The notes beneath the pieces were generated by a model. That model saw only the letters and a list, made by a program, of their open reading frames with translations. It was not told the DNA's origin and made no database searches. Shown here in pieces: positions 43,601 through 50,813 of a stretch of 64,000 nucleotides of DNA. The stretch spans positions 62,001 to 126,000 of the forward strand of contig JARLGV010000021.1 of the NCBI GenBank assembly GCA_031292555.1. Reading direction: 5' to 3'. Positions within the stretch are counted from its first letter, which is position 1. Each line of letters starts with the position of its first letter. Made by a program: the position numbers and the translations under genes. Origin of the DNA: Fimbriimonas sp. (GTDB lineage: Bacteria > Armatimonadota > Fimbriimonadia > Fimbriimonadales > Fimbriimonadaceae).

Positions 43601-46487
43601 CGGCAACCGGAAGACTCGTCACCGTGAAGGTGCCGGTAGTCGTTCCTGCCGGAATCGATGCAGTCGCAGGGACCGTCGCCACCGAGGTTGTGCCGGAGGA
43701 GAGATTGACCGTTAGGCCGCCCGCGGGGGCTGCGCTGCTGATCGTGACCGTGCCCGTCGAAGTCTGGCCGCCGGCGACCGAAGTCGGGTTCAGCGTGACT
43801 GTCGAGATCGTTGGAGCCGTAACCCCAAGCGTTCCGGTGATCGTCTTCGTACCAGTGCCGTTCGGGCTGGAAGCCGAAACGGTAACCGTCTTGTCTGAAG
43901 CGACCGCTGCTGTCGTTGCCGTGAATGTAGCCGTCGTCTGGCCGCCTGCCACGGTCACGGAAGCGGGAACCGTCGTTGAGGCATCGCCTGAACTGAGGGT
44001 GACCGTAACCGTACCTGAGGCTGCCGTCGGGGCATTCAGCGTAATCGTGCCAGTCGAACTCGTTCCACCAACGACCGAGGCCGGGCTGAACGTGAGTGTC
44101 TTGACGAACGGAGGAATGACGAGAAGCGACAGAGTCGAGGTCGTTCCGTTAGTGACCGAAATGTGAGCAGTTTGGTTTGTGGCAACTGCAACCGTGCGAG
44201 CCAAGAACGTGACCGAGGTCGCGCCGGCAGGAACGGTGACTGTAGCGGGAACCGTCGCGGCCGAATTGTCGGATGCGACCGTAAATGCCACGCCGCCCGC
44301 AGGAGCTGCCGAAGCGAGCGTGATCGTGCCAGTGGCGTTATCGCCAACCCCACCGACGATGCTTGCCGTGCTTAGCGTATACGTGAACTGGGTCGCCGCA
44401 TTGATGGTGAGCGTTGCGGTAACCGCTGCGCCGCCATTAACCGTTGCTCCGATCGTCGAGCTGGTGTTCGTGTTGACGACCGTGGTCGTAACGTTGAACG
44501 TGCCGGTCGTTGCGCCTGCCGCGATCGTCGTCGTCGCAGGAACTGTCGCCGAACCGCTGCTCGAAGACAGGTTGACCGTGAGGCCGCCCGCAGGTGCGAC
44601 GCTGCCGATCGTTACCGTGCCGGTCGATGGGCTTCCACCCGTGACCGTCGCCGGATTGAGCGTCACGGACGAGATCGTTGGTGCGTTGACCGTCAGCGTT
44701 GCGGTAACCGCCGCGCCGCCGTTAACTGTTGCGCCAATCGTCGACGTGGCATTCGTTGCAACCGCGGCAGTCGAAACAGTGAACGTGCCACTCGTTTGGC
44801 CCGCTGCGATCGTTGCCGTCGCAGGAACCGTAGCCGCTGCGGTGTTGCTGGACGACAGGTTGACCGTGAGGCCGCCTGCCGGAGCCGCGCTGCTGATCGT
44901 TACGGTACCGGTCGAGGAGACCCCACCAGTAACTGCCATCGGATTCAGCGTCACCGTCGAAATGGTCGGCGCGCTAATCGAAAGAGTAGCGTTCTGAGAC
45001 GAGCTGTTGGAACTGGCCGTAATCTGGGCCGACGCATTCGAGCCAACCGCAGAAGTGGTGACCGTGAACGTTCCGGTTGTGGCGCCGGCGGCAATCGAGG
45101 CCGTCGCAGGAACAGTTGCTGCTGCGTTGCCAGACGTTAAGGCGACAGACAAGCCGCCAGCCGGAGCTGCCGAACTGATCGTGATCGTACCGATGGAGCT
45201 AATTCCGCCAACGACCGTCGTCGGATTCAAGCTCAAGCCGGTGACCGTTGGTCCGTTTACCGTGAGGGTCGCCGTCTGATTCGAGCCGTTCGCCGTAGCA
45301 GTGATAGTTGATGTGGAGTTCGTTGCGACCGCGACGGTCGTTACATTGAAGTTGGCCGTGGTTTGTCCGGCAAGAATCGTGACCGTTGCGGGCACGGTTG
45401 CCGCCGCCAGGCTGGAGGTGAGGGTAATCGTATCGCCACCCGTAGGAGCGGCGCTGGAGATCGTGACTGTGCCCACGGATGTCGTGCCGCCAAGCACAGT
45501 TGTGGGATTCAAAGTCAAAGCAGTAACGGTCGGCGCGTTCACGGTGAGTGCGCCGGTGACTTTGGTGGCGCCAATGGTAGCGCCAATGTTAGCGACCGCG
45601 TTGGTAGCGATTCCAGAAGTCGTGACCGTGAATGTCGCGCTGCTCTGGTTCGCCGGTACGTTAACCGATCCAGGAACCTGGGCTGCCGCGTTGTCAGAGC
45701 TGAGGCTGACCGTCAAGCCACCAGAAGGCGCCTGACCTGTAAGAGTGACCGTTCCGGTCGAAGACTGGCCGCCGAGAACGCTCTGGGGATTGAGCGCAAC
45801 ACTCATCGGAACGGCCGGCAGGACGGCAAGTGCCACCCTGAAGCTCGCACCGAACGCAGCCGCCGTGAGATTAGCCGTCACCTTGCTAGTAACGGGAACC
45901 GAAGTTACGGCAAATGTTCCGACTGTCTGACCAGACGGCACTGAAACAGTTGCCGGAACCGTTACGGTCGGCGACAGGTCCGATGTGCACGCAACGCTGA
46001 AGCCGCCGGGAGGCGCTGCCGCGCTGAGCGTCAGGCTTCCAGTGATCGTCCCACCGCCGTATCCGGGGTTAGGCGCTACTGTGAAGCCAGTCAGAGCGAT
46101 CGGGTTGATCGTCAAATTCGCGGTTTGAGAGCTGCTGTTCGCCGAAGCGGTGATCGTGGCGGTGGCAGTGGTTGCTCCCTGCTGCGAAGTTGAGACCGTA
46201 AAAGTCGCGCTCGTTTGCCCGGCCGCGACCGTAACCGTAGACCCCACGGTTGCGGACGACGAGTTGGATGACAGCGAGACCGACAGTGCCGAAGCCGGCG
46301 CTGCGGACAGGGTCACCGTCCCAGTGCTTGGGTATCCGGCATAGACCGTCGTCGGGTTGAGCGAAAGGGATTTAACCGTTTGCGCTGATCCGAGAACCGG
46401 CAGCAGCAACGCGATTATTAAGAATATTAGTTGGAGCGGCCACCTAAAGGTGTGCCGCGGTTTTATTTTGTGTTCCGTGTGTGGCAT
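40647..46487 (-). CDS. Giant secreted protein of 20 Ig-like repeats, putative adhesin
   Basis: From the ATG at 46487, with GGGGAA about six bases upstream, the protein has 1,946 residues. A signal peptide (LQLIFLIIALLLPVLGSAQ) is followed by 20 repeats of ~95 residues. These look like bacterial Ig-like folds, with recurring GG-x-x-STGTVTISSAAP, TVPATVTIAAGQT and GTFTVTT strands. Composition is extremely rich in Thr, Val, Ala, Ser and Gly with almost no Cys, Trp or charged residues. No catalytic domain, LPxTG motif or C-terminal sorting domain is visible; the last repeat simply ends NFHITL. A surface or matrix filament is likely. It converges on the prepilin gene. Confidence 0.85.
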   Translation of the reverse strand: MPHTEHKIKPRHTFRWPLQLIFLIIALLLPVLGSAQTVKSLSLNPTTVYAGYPSTGTVTLSAAPASALSVSLSSNSSSATVGSTVTVAAGQTSATFTVSTSQQGATTATATITASANSSSQTANLTINPIALTGFTVAPNPGYGGGTITGSLTLSAAAPPGGFSVACTSDLSPTVTVPATVSVPSGQTVGTFAVTSVPVTSKVTANLTAAAFGASFRVALAVLPAVPMSVALNPQSVLGGQSSTGTVTLTGQAPSGGLTVSLSSDNAAAQVPGSVNVPANQSSATFTVTTSGIATNAVANIGATIGATKVTGALTVNAPTVTALTLNPTTVLGGTTSVGTVTISSAAPTGGDTITLTSSLAAATVPATVTILAGQTTANFNVTTVAVATNSTSTITATANGSNQTATLTVNGPTVTGLSLNPTTVVGGISSIGTITISSAAPAGGLSVALTSGNAAATVPATASIAAGATTGTFTVTTSAVGSNASAQITASSNSSSQNATLSISAPTISTVTLNPMAVTGGVSSTGTVTISSAAPAGGLTVNLSSSNTAAATVPATATIAAGQTSGTFTVSTAAVATNATSTIGATVNGGAAVTATLTVNAPTISSVTLNPATVTGGSPSTGTVTIGSVAPAGGLTVNLSSSSGSATVPATTTIAAGATTGTFNVTTTVVNTNTSSTIGATVNGGAAVTATLTINAATQFTYTLSTASIVGGVGDNATGTITLASAAPAGGVAFTVASDNSAATVPATVTVPAGATSVTFLARTVAVATNQTAHISVTNGTTSTLSLLVIPPFVKTLTFSPASVVGGTSSTGTITLNAPTAASGTVTVTLSSGDASTTVPASVTVAGGQTTATFTATTAAVASDKTVTVSASSPNGTGTKTITGTLGVTAPTISTVTLNPTSVAGGQTSTGTVTISSAAPAGGLTVNLSSGTTSVATVPATASIPAGTTTGTFTVTSLPVAADSTSTIGVSVNGGAAVTATLTVTAPTLSSLTLNPATVTGGQTSTGTVTVSSAAPTGGLTINLTSSNTSAATVPATATVAAGATTGTFTVTSKVVATNTTSTISGTLNGGTAQTAVLTVNAPTQFTFTLSTATIVGAVGDNATGTITLASAAPAGGLVFTIASDTASCTVPASVTIPAGSTTGTFLARTVAVAANVTANISVTNGTTSTLQLLIMPPFLKTFTVSPTSVVGGVSSTGTVTLNAPVAATGTVTVTLSSSDPSTTVPASVTVAAGQTTATFTATTVAVSSNKTATITATSPLGTGTKVLTATLGVTAPTVTGVSLNPTSVVGGTPSTGTVTISSAAPTGGLTVNLTSSTTSAATVPATMSVAAGQTTGTFTVTTLAVAANATSTIGASVNGTSANATLTVTAAALSGLTLNPTGVIGGNPSTGTITLSSAAPAGGLTVNLTSSNTSAATVPATTTIAAGQTSGTFTVTTLTVATNTTSTIGASVGAQTPVTATLSVNAPVSYTYTLSTTTIVGAVGDNATGTITLSSAAPTGGVTFAIASDAASCTVPASVTIPAGSTTGTFLARTVAVAANTTANISVTSGTTQTKQLLIMPPFLKTVTMSPTSVIGGTPSTGTVTLNAPVAATGTVTVTLSSSDPSTTVPASVTVAAGQTTATFTATTVAVSSNKTATITATSPLGTGTKVLTATLGVNAPSVTGVTLNPTTVVGGTPSTATVTISGPAPTGGLTVNVTSDNAAATVAPGTATVAAGQTTGTFTVTTVAVAANLTANIGANFAGSSASAPLAITAPVVSSLTFNPTSVIGGTASTGTLTISSAAPAGGFVVNLTSSNTAAGTVPATVTVPAGATTVPVPFTSIPVQNAATVTVTATANGTSVTGTVQVTAPTATLLSIAPGNVSGGNPTVGTVTISGPAPAGGYVVNVSSNNSHATPAATVTVPAGATSTTFNIPTTSVTVVTTVTITVSVNGSSVSANFHITL
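40650..46379 (-). repeat. Array of 20 Ig-like coding repeats with a four-unit super-period
   Basis: Units are ~285 bases. Three types recur in the order A-A-B-C. B units carry VGDNATGTITL and end PPF; C units carry TLNAPVAATGTVTVTLSS. B units are repeats 8, 12 and 16 and C units 9, 13 and 17, counted from the N-terminus. Corresponding bases sit 1,155 bp apart (41626 and 42781; 41881 and 43036) and 1,158 bp for the next, older copy (43939). The most recent duplication is close to identical over long stretches. Confidence 0.85.
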
Positions 46488-47161
46488 CGATGTTCCCCAG
46501 ACCAGGATTCGTGTATCACGGGCCCACACCTATCGGCTAGCCGAACCCCAATAGAGCAGAAACCAACCAATCAAGCAGGCCAAACGGCGCAAGCCGTTCA
46601 GCGCCCAGAATACACCCAAAAGGTAAAAAACTAAAGCCGTACAGCTTCAAATGAAGCCGATTCGAAGCACATAGGGGTTGAAGGACGCAGAACCCCTTAA
46701 ACATACTGGGTTTTGACTTAACTCAGGTAAAGAGGTTGTAGATCCTGGACAGTATGGCTACCCGTTCGCGGATCAACGTGTCCCGCCGAGTTGACACATC
46801 TTGTGGGACAACCAGCATCAAACCAATAGGTCCAAATGCCTATGGCGATGAGATCCAAAGCGCCGTGCGCGCTGTTTGCGTATGTGTCGGCGTACGCCCA
46901 GGAAATCGATGCCAATACACGAGGGCGGGCGATTCAGGCGCCGGAACTGTGATCAATGTGACACATCGTCAAGTGACAGTTTCTGTCGGCCGAAAGAAGC
47001 GAACTTCGACCAGTTCCCTCTCGGTCTGATGGCTGCAACCTCCTATAGATGCCACGAGCCTGCCTCTGGGTGCTTTCATTCATCGCAAGCAGCATCCAAA
47101 GGATGCCTTCACTCGTTTGCCGAGAGGCCACTTGACGGCAGAAGTTCGGTCAGAATGTCGC
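46488..47161. other. Intergenic region, promoter and leader of the Ig-repeat gene
   Basis: These 670 bases hold no supported gene. Visible structure: AGGGGTT (46672-46678) pairs with AACCCCT around a short loop; a GCTTC/GAAGC hairpin near 46645-46658 is followed on the minus strand by TTTAGTTTTTT; and TGTCCC...GGGACA frames TTGACACATC near 46779-46810. Promoters for the divergent Ig and isomerase genes must lie here but none is clear. Confidence 0.4.
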
Positions 47162-48040
47162 ATGGCTCATTTCGACCGATACAACGACGGAACCCAGGCT
47201 CCTCCGCGTTTGCAGATTCAGCATTCCTTGTGGTCGCTCATCGGATTGCCAATGAACCAGCCGACCGAGTGGACGATCGACGAGAAATTCGAGAGGGTCA
47301 AGGCTGCCGGATTCGAAGGTGTCGAATGTTGGCTATCCGACGAGGATGAGGCCGAGCGGCGGGCGAACCTGAGCCGCCATGGATTACAGTTGACCTTGGG
47401 CCATCATCCCCACACGCTGGAAGACGTGGGCAAAACGGTCGCCCGCGCCGTGCGCCTGAGTGCTGACTTTGTTTTCGCACAGCCCCTCAACCCATTTTGT
47501 CCGATCAAGGAAGCGGCTGAATTCTGCCGTGAAGCCAGGAACATCGCAAACAGCGAGGGCATGGCATTTTTTGTCGAGACTCACCGTAACAACATTCCGG
47601 AGAGCCTCAATCAGGCCCTGCAACTGGTAGAGGAGTGGCCGGAAGTGCGGTTTACCGGAGACCTGTCTCACTTTGTCGTCGTCAGCGAGTTTTATGGTCT
47701 CGAATATGAGCGTGCGGTCGAACGGATGATGCCTGTTCTATCGAGAACGTCCCACCTTCACGGTCGTATTTCGAACGGCGAGCAGGTACAGGTCGATGTC
47801 GGCGATGGTACGGGCCCCACGGCGCAGTTCTTTGTTCAGATCTGGACGGCAGTGATGAGGGAGTGGAGAAAGGATGCCGGACCAGGGGATGTTTTTCCGT
47901 TCGCAAGTGAGCTTGGACCCCCTCGCTATGCAATTACACTACCGGACGGTTCCGAGTTCAGCGATCGCTGGGAGCAGAGCCTCGTCATGAAGAGGCTTGC
48001 CGAACAGGCTTGGTCAGCTTCGGGACCGTCATACGCCTAG
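47162..48040 (+). CDS. Sugar phosphate isomerase/epimerase-like protein
   Basis: From the ATG at 47162 the protein has 292 residues and is a second xylose-isomerase-like TIM barrel, distant from the one at 17345. Features are FERVKAAGFEGVECWLSDED, a Glu in MAFFVETHRNN, an Asp/His pair in FTGDLSHFVVV, His in TSHLHGRISN, and a late acidic strand FASELGPP. These match the metal-ligand order of the family. The substrate is unknown. The start is a guess because there is no clear ribosome-binding site; a later ATG (MNQPTEW) is possible. Confidence 0.8.
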   Translation: MAHFDRYNDGTQAPPRLQIQHSLWSLIGLPMNQPTEWTIDEKFERVKAAGFEGVECWLSDEDEAERRANLSRHGLQLTLGHHPHTLEDVGKTVARAVRLSADFVFAQPLNPFCPIKEAAEFCREARNIANSEGMAFFVETHRNNIPESLNQALQLVEEWPEVRFTGDLSHFVVVSEFYGLEYERAVERMMPVLSRTSHLHGRISNGEQVQVDVGDGTGPTAQFFVQIWTAVMREWRKDAGPGDVFPFASELGPPRYAITLPDGSEFSDRWEQSLVMKRLAEQAWSASGPSYA

Positions 48041-48123
48041 CCAACGACGGCTTTGATTATTGCCGCCTCGATCTGGTAGCGTCCTTGGATACATTCAGGG
48101 ACGGCTCGGTTCTCTGATAGGTG

Positions 48124-49161
48124 ATGTCCCACATGAACCCATTAATCCTGAGCGGACTCGCTCTCGCTACATTTAGCCTTGGCAACCATGGTGCTACTCC
48201 CGTAGGCTCCATGCAAGCTCCCCCGATCGACTTCACGAGATTCTTGCCATATACGCCAAAGTCGGATGAAGGCAACTTCGTGATCGGTCCAAGCTATGCC
48301 GACGCTCCAGAGTTGACGCCGCGCAGCGACGTTCCAAAGGGGCACGTTTACCATTTCGTGATGAAATCGGAGGACAGCAAGATCTACCCAGGAATTGCCA
48401 AGGGAGTGCTTGGCAAGATCGTGCCTTACACACGTCGGGTCACGGTTTACGTTCCGAGTCAATATGTCCCCGATTCGCCATCGCCGTTTTTCGTGTCACA
48501 AGACAGCATGGGGCAGGGCGAGATCCCTACGATCCTTGACAACATGATCGCCGATCATCGGCTCCCGTCGATGATTGCGATCATGATCGACTCGGGAGGG
48601 AGCGATGCCCAAGGAAGCGAGCGCGGCTTGGAGTACGACACGATGTCTGGCTGGTACGCCCAGTTCATCGAGTCCGAAGTGCTTCCCCGAGCGGCGGAGG
48701 AGTGCCACGTGAAATTCACGAAGGACCCGAACGCCCGCATGACAATGGGTGGCAGTTCGGGCGCCGCATGCGCGCTCTCGATGGCCTGGTATCGCCCTGA
48801 TCTGTACCATCGGGTTCTGTCCTATTCCGGAACATTCGTCAATCAGCAGTGGCCGCCCAACCCAGAAACGCTTCACGGCGCCTGGGAATACCATGATCAT
48901 TTGATTCGCGATGCCAAGAACAAACCGCTTCGCATATGGATGGAAGTCGGTGAGCATGACATTCGCTATCAAGACGACGAATCAACTTATCACAACTGGG
49001 TGCTGGCCAATCAGCGTACAGCAGCGGTTTTGAAAGCGAAGCACTACCACTATCAATACGTGTTTGCTCGAGATGCTGGCCATGTCGATGGACGCGCGGT
49101 GCGACAGACTTTGCCCCAAGCCCTCGAGTGGGTGTGGAAGGGCTATCCGATCAAGAGGTAA
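48124..49161 (+). CDS. Secreted alpha/beta-hydrolase esterase (enterochelin esterase/CE1-like)
   Basis: The protein has about 345 residues. A signal peptide (PLILSGLALATFSLG) precedes an esterase-D-type hydrolase. The nucleophile elbow is MGGSSGAACALSMAW, the beta-strand RRVTVYVPSQY starts the core domain, the acid is probably in EVGEHDIRY, and the base is His in DAGHVDGRAV. It resembles Fes/feruloyl-esterase proteins that cleave esters on siderophores or plant polysaccharides. ATG codons at 48124 and 48133 are both possible starts. The next gene begins 10 bases after its stop. Confidence 0.85.
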   Translation: MSHMNPLILSGLALATFSLGNHGATPVGSMQAPPIDFTRFLPYTPKSDEGNFVIGPSYADAPELTPRSDVPKGHVYHFVMKSEDSKIYPGIAKGVLGKIVPYTRRVTVYVPSQYVPDSPSPFFVSQDSMGQGEIPTILDNMIADHRLPSMIAIMIDSGGSDAQGSERGLEYDTMSGWYAQFIESEVLPRAAEECHVKFTKDPNARMTMGGSSGAACALSMAWYRPDLYHRVLSYSGTFVNQQWPPNPETLHGAWEYHDHLIRDAKNKPLRIWMEVGEHDIRYQDDESTYHNWVLANQRTAAVLKAKHYHYQYVFARDAGHVDGRAVRQTLPQALEWVWKGYPIKR

Positions 49162-49171
49162 CTTCCCCGCC

Positions 49172-49564
49172 ATGACGAATGCCGAACTGCTTAACCACCA
49201 CGTGGGATTGGTCGGAAGACCGACCTCACTGGGAGACCGGGAGATCTACGACGAATCGGTTGTGATGACGCTCATGTACTCGCCTGAAGGGCATACCCAT
49301 ACTCTCACAGGGCCGGACGCGATTCTTAAGTTCATGGCCCGCATCGGTGAATTCTTTCAGATTGTCAGCCGTCCAGACCCCTTAATCGTCGAGACCGCGA
49401 CCGGGGCGGTTGCCGAGTATCGGGGTGACATGATCTGCCTAGAGACCCGAAACACGTATCACCAAGACTATGCAGCGATCGCCGAGATCGTGGATGGGAG
49501 GATCAAGGCCGTCCGCGAATACTACGATCCCATTCGCGTGCTCAAGGCTTTCGGCGAATTGTAG
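49172..49564 (+). CDS. SnoaL/NTF2-like small protein
   Basis: From the ATG at 49172 the protein has 130 residues with an NTF2-like fold (DESVVMTLMYSPEGHTHTL, FMARIGEFFQIV, a C-terminal AIAEIVDGRIKAVREYYDP). The final strand with EYYDP is typical of SnoaL-like ketosteroid-isomerase relatives. Its role is unknown. It follows the esterase gene by 10 bases and precedes the DinB gene by 14, so the three may form an operon. TAACTT, which includes the esterase stop codon, also ends seven bases before its ATG and could act as an internal promoter. Confidence 0.8.
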   Translation: MTNAELLNHHVGLVGRPTSLGDREIYDESVVMTLMYSPEGHTHTLTGPDAILKFMARIGEFFQIVSRPDPLIVETATGAVAEYRGDMICLETRNTYHQDYAAIAEIVDGRIKAVREYYDPIRVLKAFGEL

Positions 49565-49578
49565 AGCGAGGTCCAGCA

Positions 49579-50127
49579 TTGACGCCAGAATCCGAATCGA
49601 ATGTCGTAAGCCGCCTCGAATACGTTTACGAAGGCTGGGATGGTTACAACCGCAGTTTGGTCGAGGCCGTTTGTGGTTTGACTCGTGAGCAGTTCGCTTT
49701 TCGCTCAACAGCCGATATGAAATCGGTGGGTGAATTGGCGTGGCACATTGCGGATGGCCGAGTCGACTGGTTCCAGCGGATCGTTCCCGAAAGATGCGAG
49801 GCGCTACGAGCCAGAATCGACGCTCGCAATGGGGCGGCGCCTGAGACTTACGACGGAGCGGTTGTAAGCGAATGGCTGAACGAAACATGGGAAATGGTGC
49901 AGGCAACCCTCGCCCGATGGACCGTCCACGACTTATCCGATACCTACGTTCAGCCCTATCAGGGAAAGAACTATGCCGTTTCACGCCAATGGGTGATCTG
50001 GCGGATCATGGCCCACGACATTCATCACGGCGGGCAGCTTAGCGAACTGCTGGCGATGCAGGGCATCTTCCCAGTAGAATTGACGCTTTTAGGCGGGCAC
50101 TTGACAGAGCCTCCTCAGCTCCCCTGA
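49579..50127 (+). CDS. DinB-family putative metal-dependent hydrolase
   Basis: The 182-residue protein is a four-helix DinB/YfiT-like fold with three metal-binding histidines: His56 in GELAWHIADGR, and His146 and His150 in MAHDIHHGGQ. The C-terminal GGHLTEPP is usual for the family. Members are thiol transferases or hydrolases acting on bacillithiol-, mycothiol- or glutathione-like substrates. The start is a TTG at 49579 with GAGG nine bases upstream. It ends a probable operon with the esterase and NTF2-like genes. Confidence 0.85.
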   Translation: MTPESESNVVSRLEYVYEGWDGYNRSLVEAVCGLTREQFAFRSTADMKSVGELAWHIADGRVDWFQRIVPERCEALRARIDARNGAAPETYDGAVVSEWLNETWEMVQATLARWTVHDLSDTYVQPYQGKNYAVSRQWVIWRIMAHDIHHGGQLSELLAMQGIFPVELTLLGGHLTEPPQLP

Positions 50128-50152
50128 CCGTACGCAGAGCGCCTCTTCGTCG

Positions 50153-50200
50153 ATTGTTAACAATAGCGCTTACACGGATGCAGCCAAACTAATTTATAAT
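50153..50200 (+). promoter_or_regulatory. Promoter and palindrome upstream of the GH25 gene
   Basis: TATAAT (50195-50200) ends six bases before the ATG at 50207, and TTACAC (50170-50175) lies 19 bases upstream of it. A perfect 12-base palindrome, ATTGTTAACAAT (50153-50164), lies just ahead of the -35 and could be an operator. The transcript should be leaderless. Confidence 0.55.
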
Positions 50201-50206
50201 CGACAG

Positions 50207-50812
50207 ATGGACACAACCATCCACATCGTCGACGTAAACCACTACGACGACCCCGTCGATTTTCATGCGATGTCTGATGCCGGCGCAGTCGGCGTCATCC
50301 TGAAAGCCACTCAGGGGTCGAGTTACAAAGACCCCAAGTTCATCGAATTCCGAGAGCGCGCCATGACTGTTTTCGATGCAGCGTGTGTTCATAGCTATCA
50401 CTTCCTTGACGACTCCGATCCCAACGCCCAGATCGAAAATTACCTTACGGTCACGGACGGCATGCGAGGCCGGTGGCTCGATTACGAACCGAACAAAGCG
50501 AACACATGTTCGCTGGACGGGGCCACATCGGCATGTCACATACTTGCCCAAAAGCAAGGTTCGTTTCCGGGGATGTACGGGTCAGACGGCGGACTGCTTG
50601 GGCAAGCGCTCCTACAAGGACATTTCACGGTCTGTCCACTTTGGATCGCCAGATACAGCACCAACCCGCCCCTCCACAAAGGCAACCTCTGGCAGTACCA
50701 GGCAGGCGAAAGCGCCACGGTCATGATTGGTGGAAAGGGCTACGACCTTTCGATGTTCATGAACGGCGACGCGGACGCCTGCAAGCAATGGATGGCTTCC
50801 CTAGCCCAATAG
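50207..50812 (+). CDS. GH25-family lysozyme-like muramidase, cytoplasmic form
   Basis: The 201-residue protein has the GH25 barrel signatures: VDVNHYDDPVDFH with Asp9, VILKATQGSSYKDPKF, the catalytic pair in RWLDYEPNK (Asp92, Glu94), and LWIARYSTNPP...LWQYQ near the end. These enzymes cleave the beta-1,4 bond of peptidoglycan. Strikingly, no signal peptide or cell-wall-binding repeat is present, so release would need lysis or a dedicated route; phage-type endolysins look similar. It has its own promoter and ends one base before the convergent GH172 gene. Confidence 0.85.
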   Translation: MDTTIHIVDVNHYDDPVDFHAMSDAGAVGVILKATQGSSYKDPKFIEFRERAMTVFDAACVHSYHFLDDSDPNAQIENYLTVTDGMRGRWLDYEPNKANTCSLDGATSACHILAQKQGSFPGMYGSDGGLLGQALLQGHFTVCPLWIARYSTNPPLHKGNLWQYQAGESATVMIGGKGYDLSMFMNGDADACKQWMASLAQ

Positions 50813-50813
50813 G

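Noticed and set aside
41020-44997. Four long plus-strand open frames (about 70-330 codons) inside the Ig-repeat gene
   Set aside because: They are antisense shadows caused by the repetitive Thr/Val/Ala codons (ACC, GTC, GCC) of the minus-strand gene. Translations are low-complexity V/A/T/P strings without start signals.
46754-47029. 91-codon frame in the region upstream of the isomerase gene
   Set aside because: Composition is Arg/Val/Ser-rich and unlike neighbouring proteins, with no start signal. A real gene cannot be excluded but is not supported.
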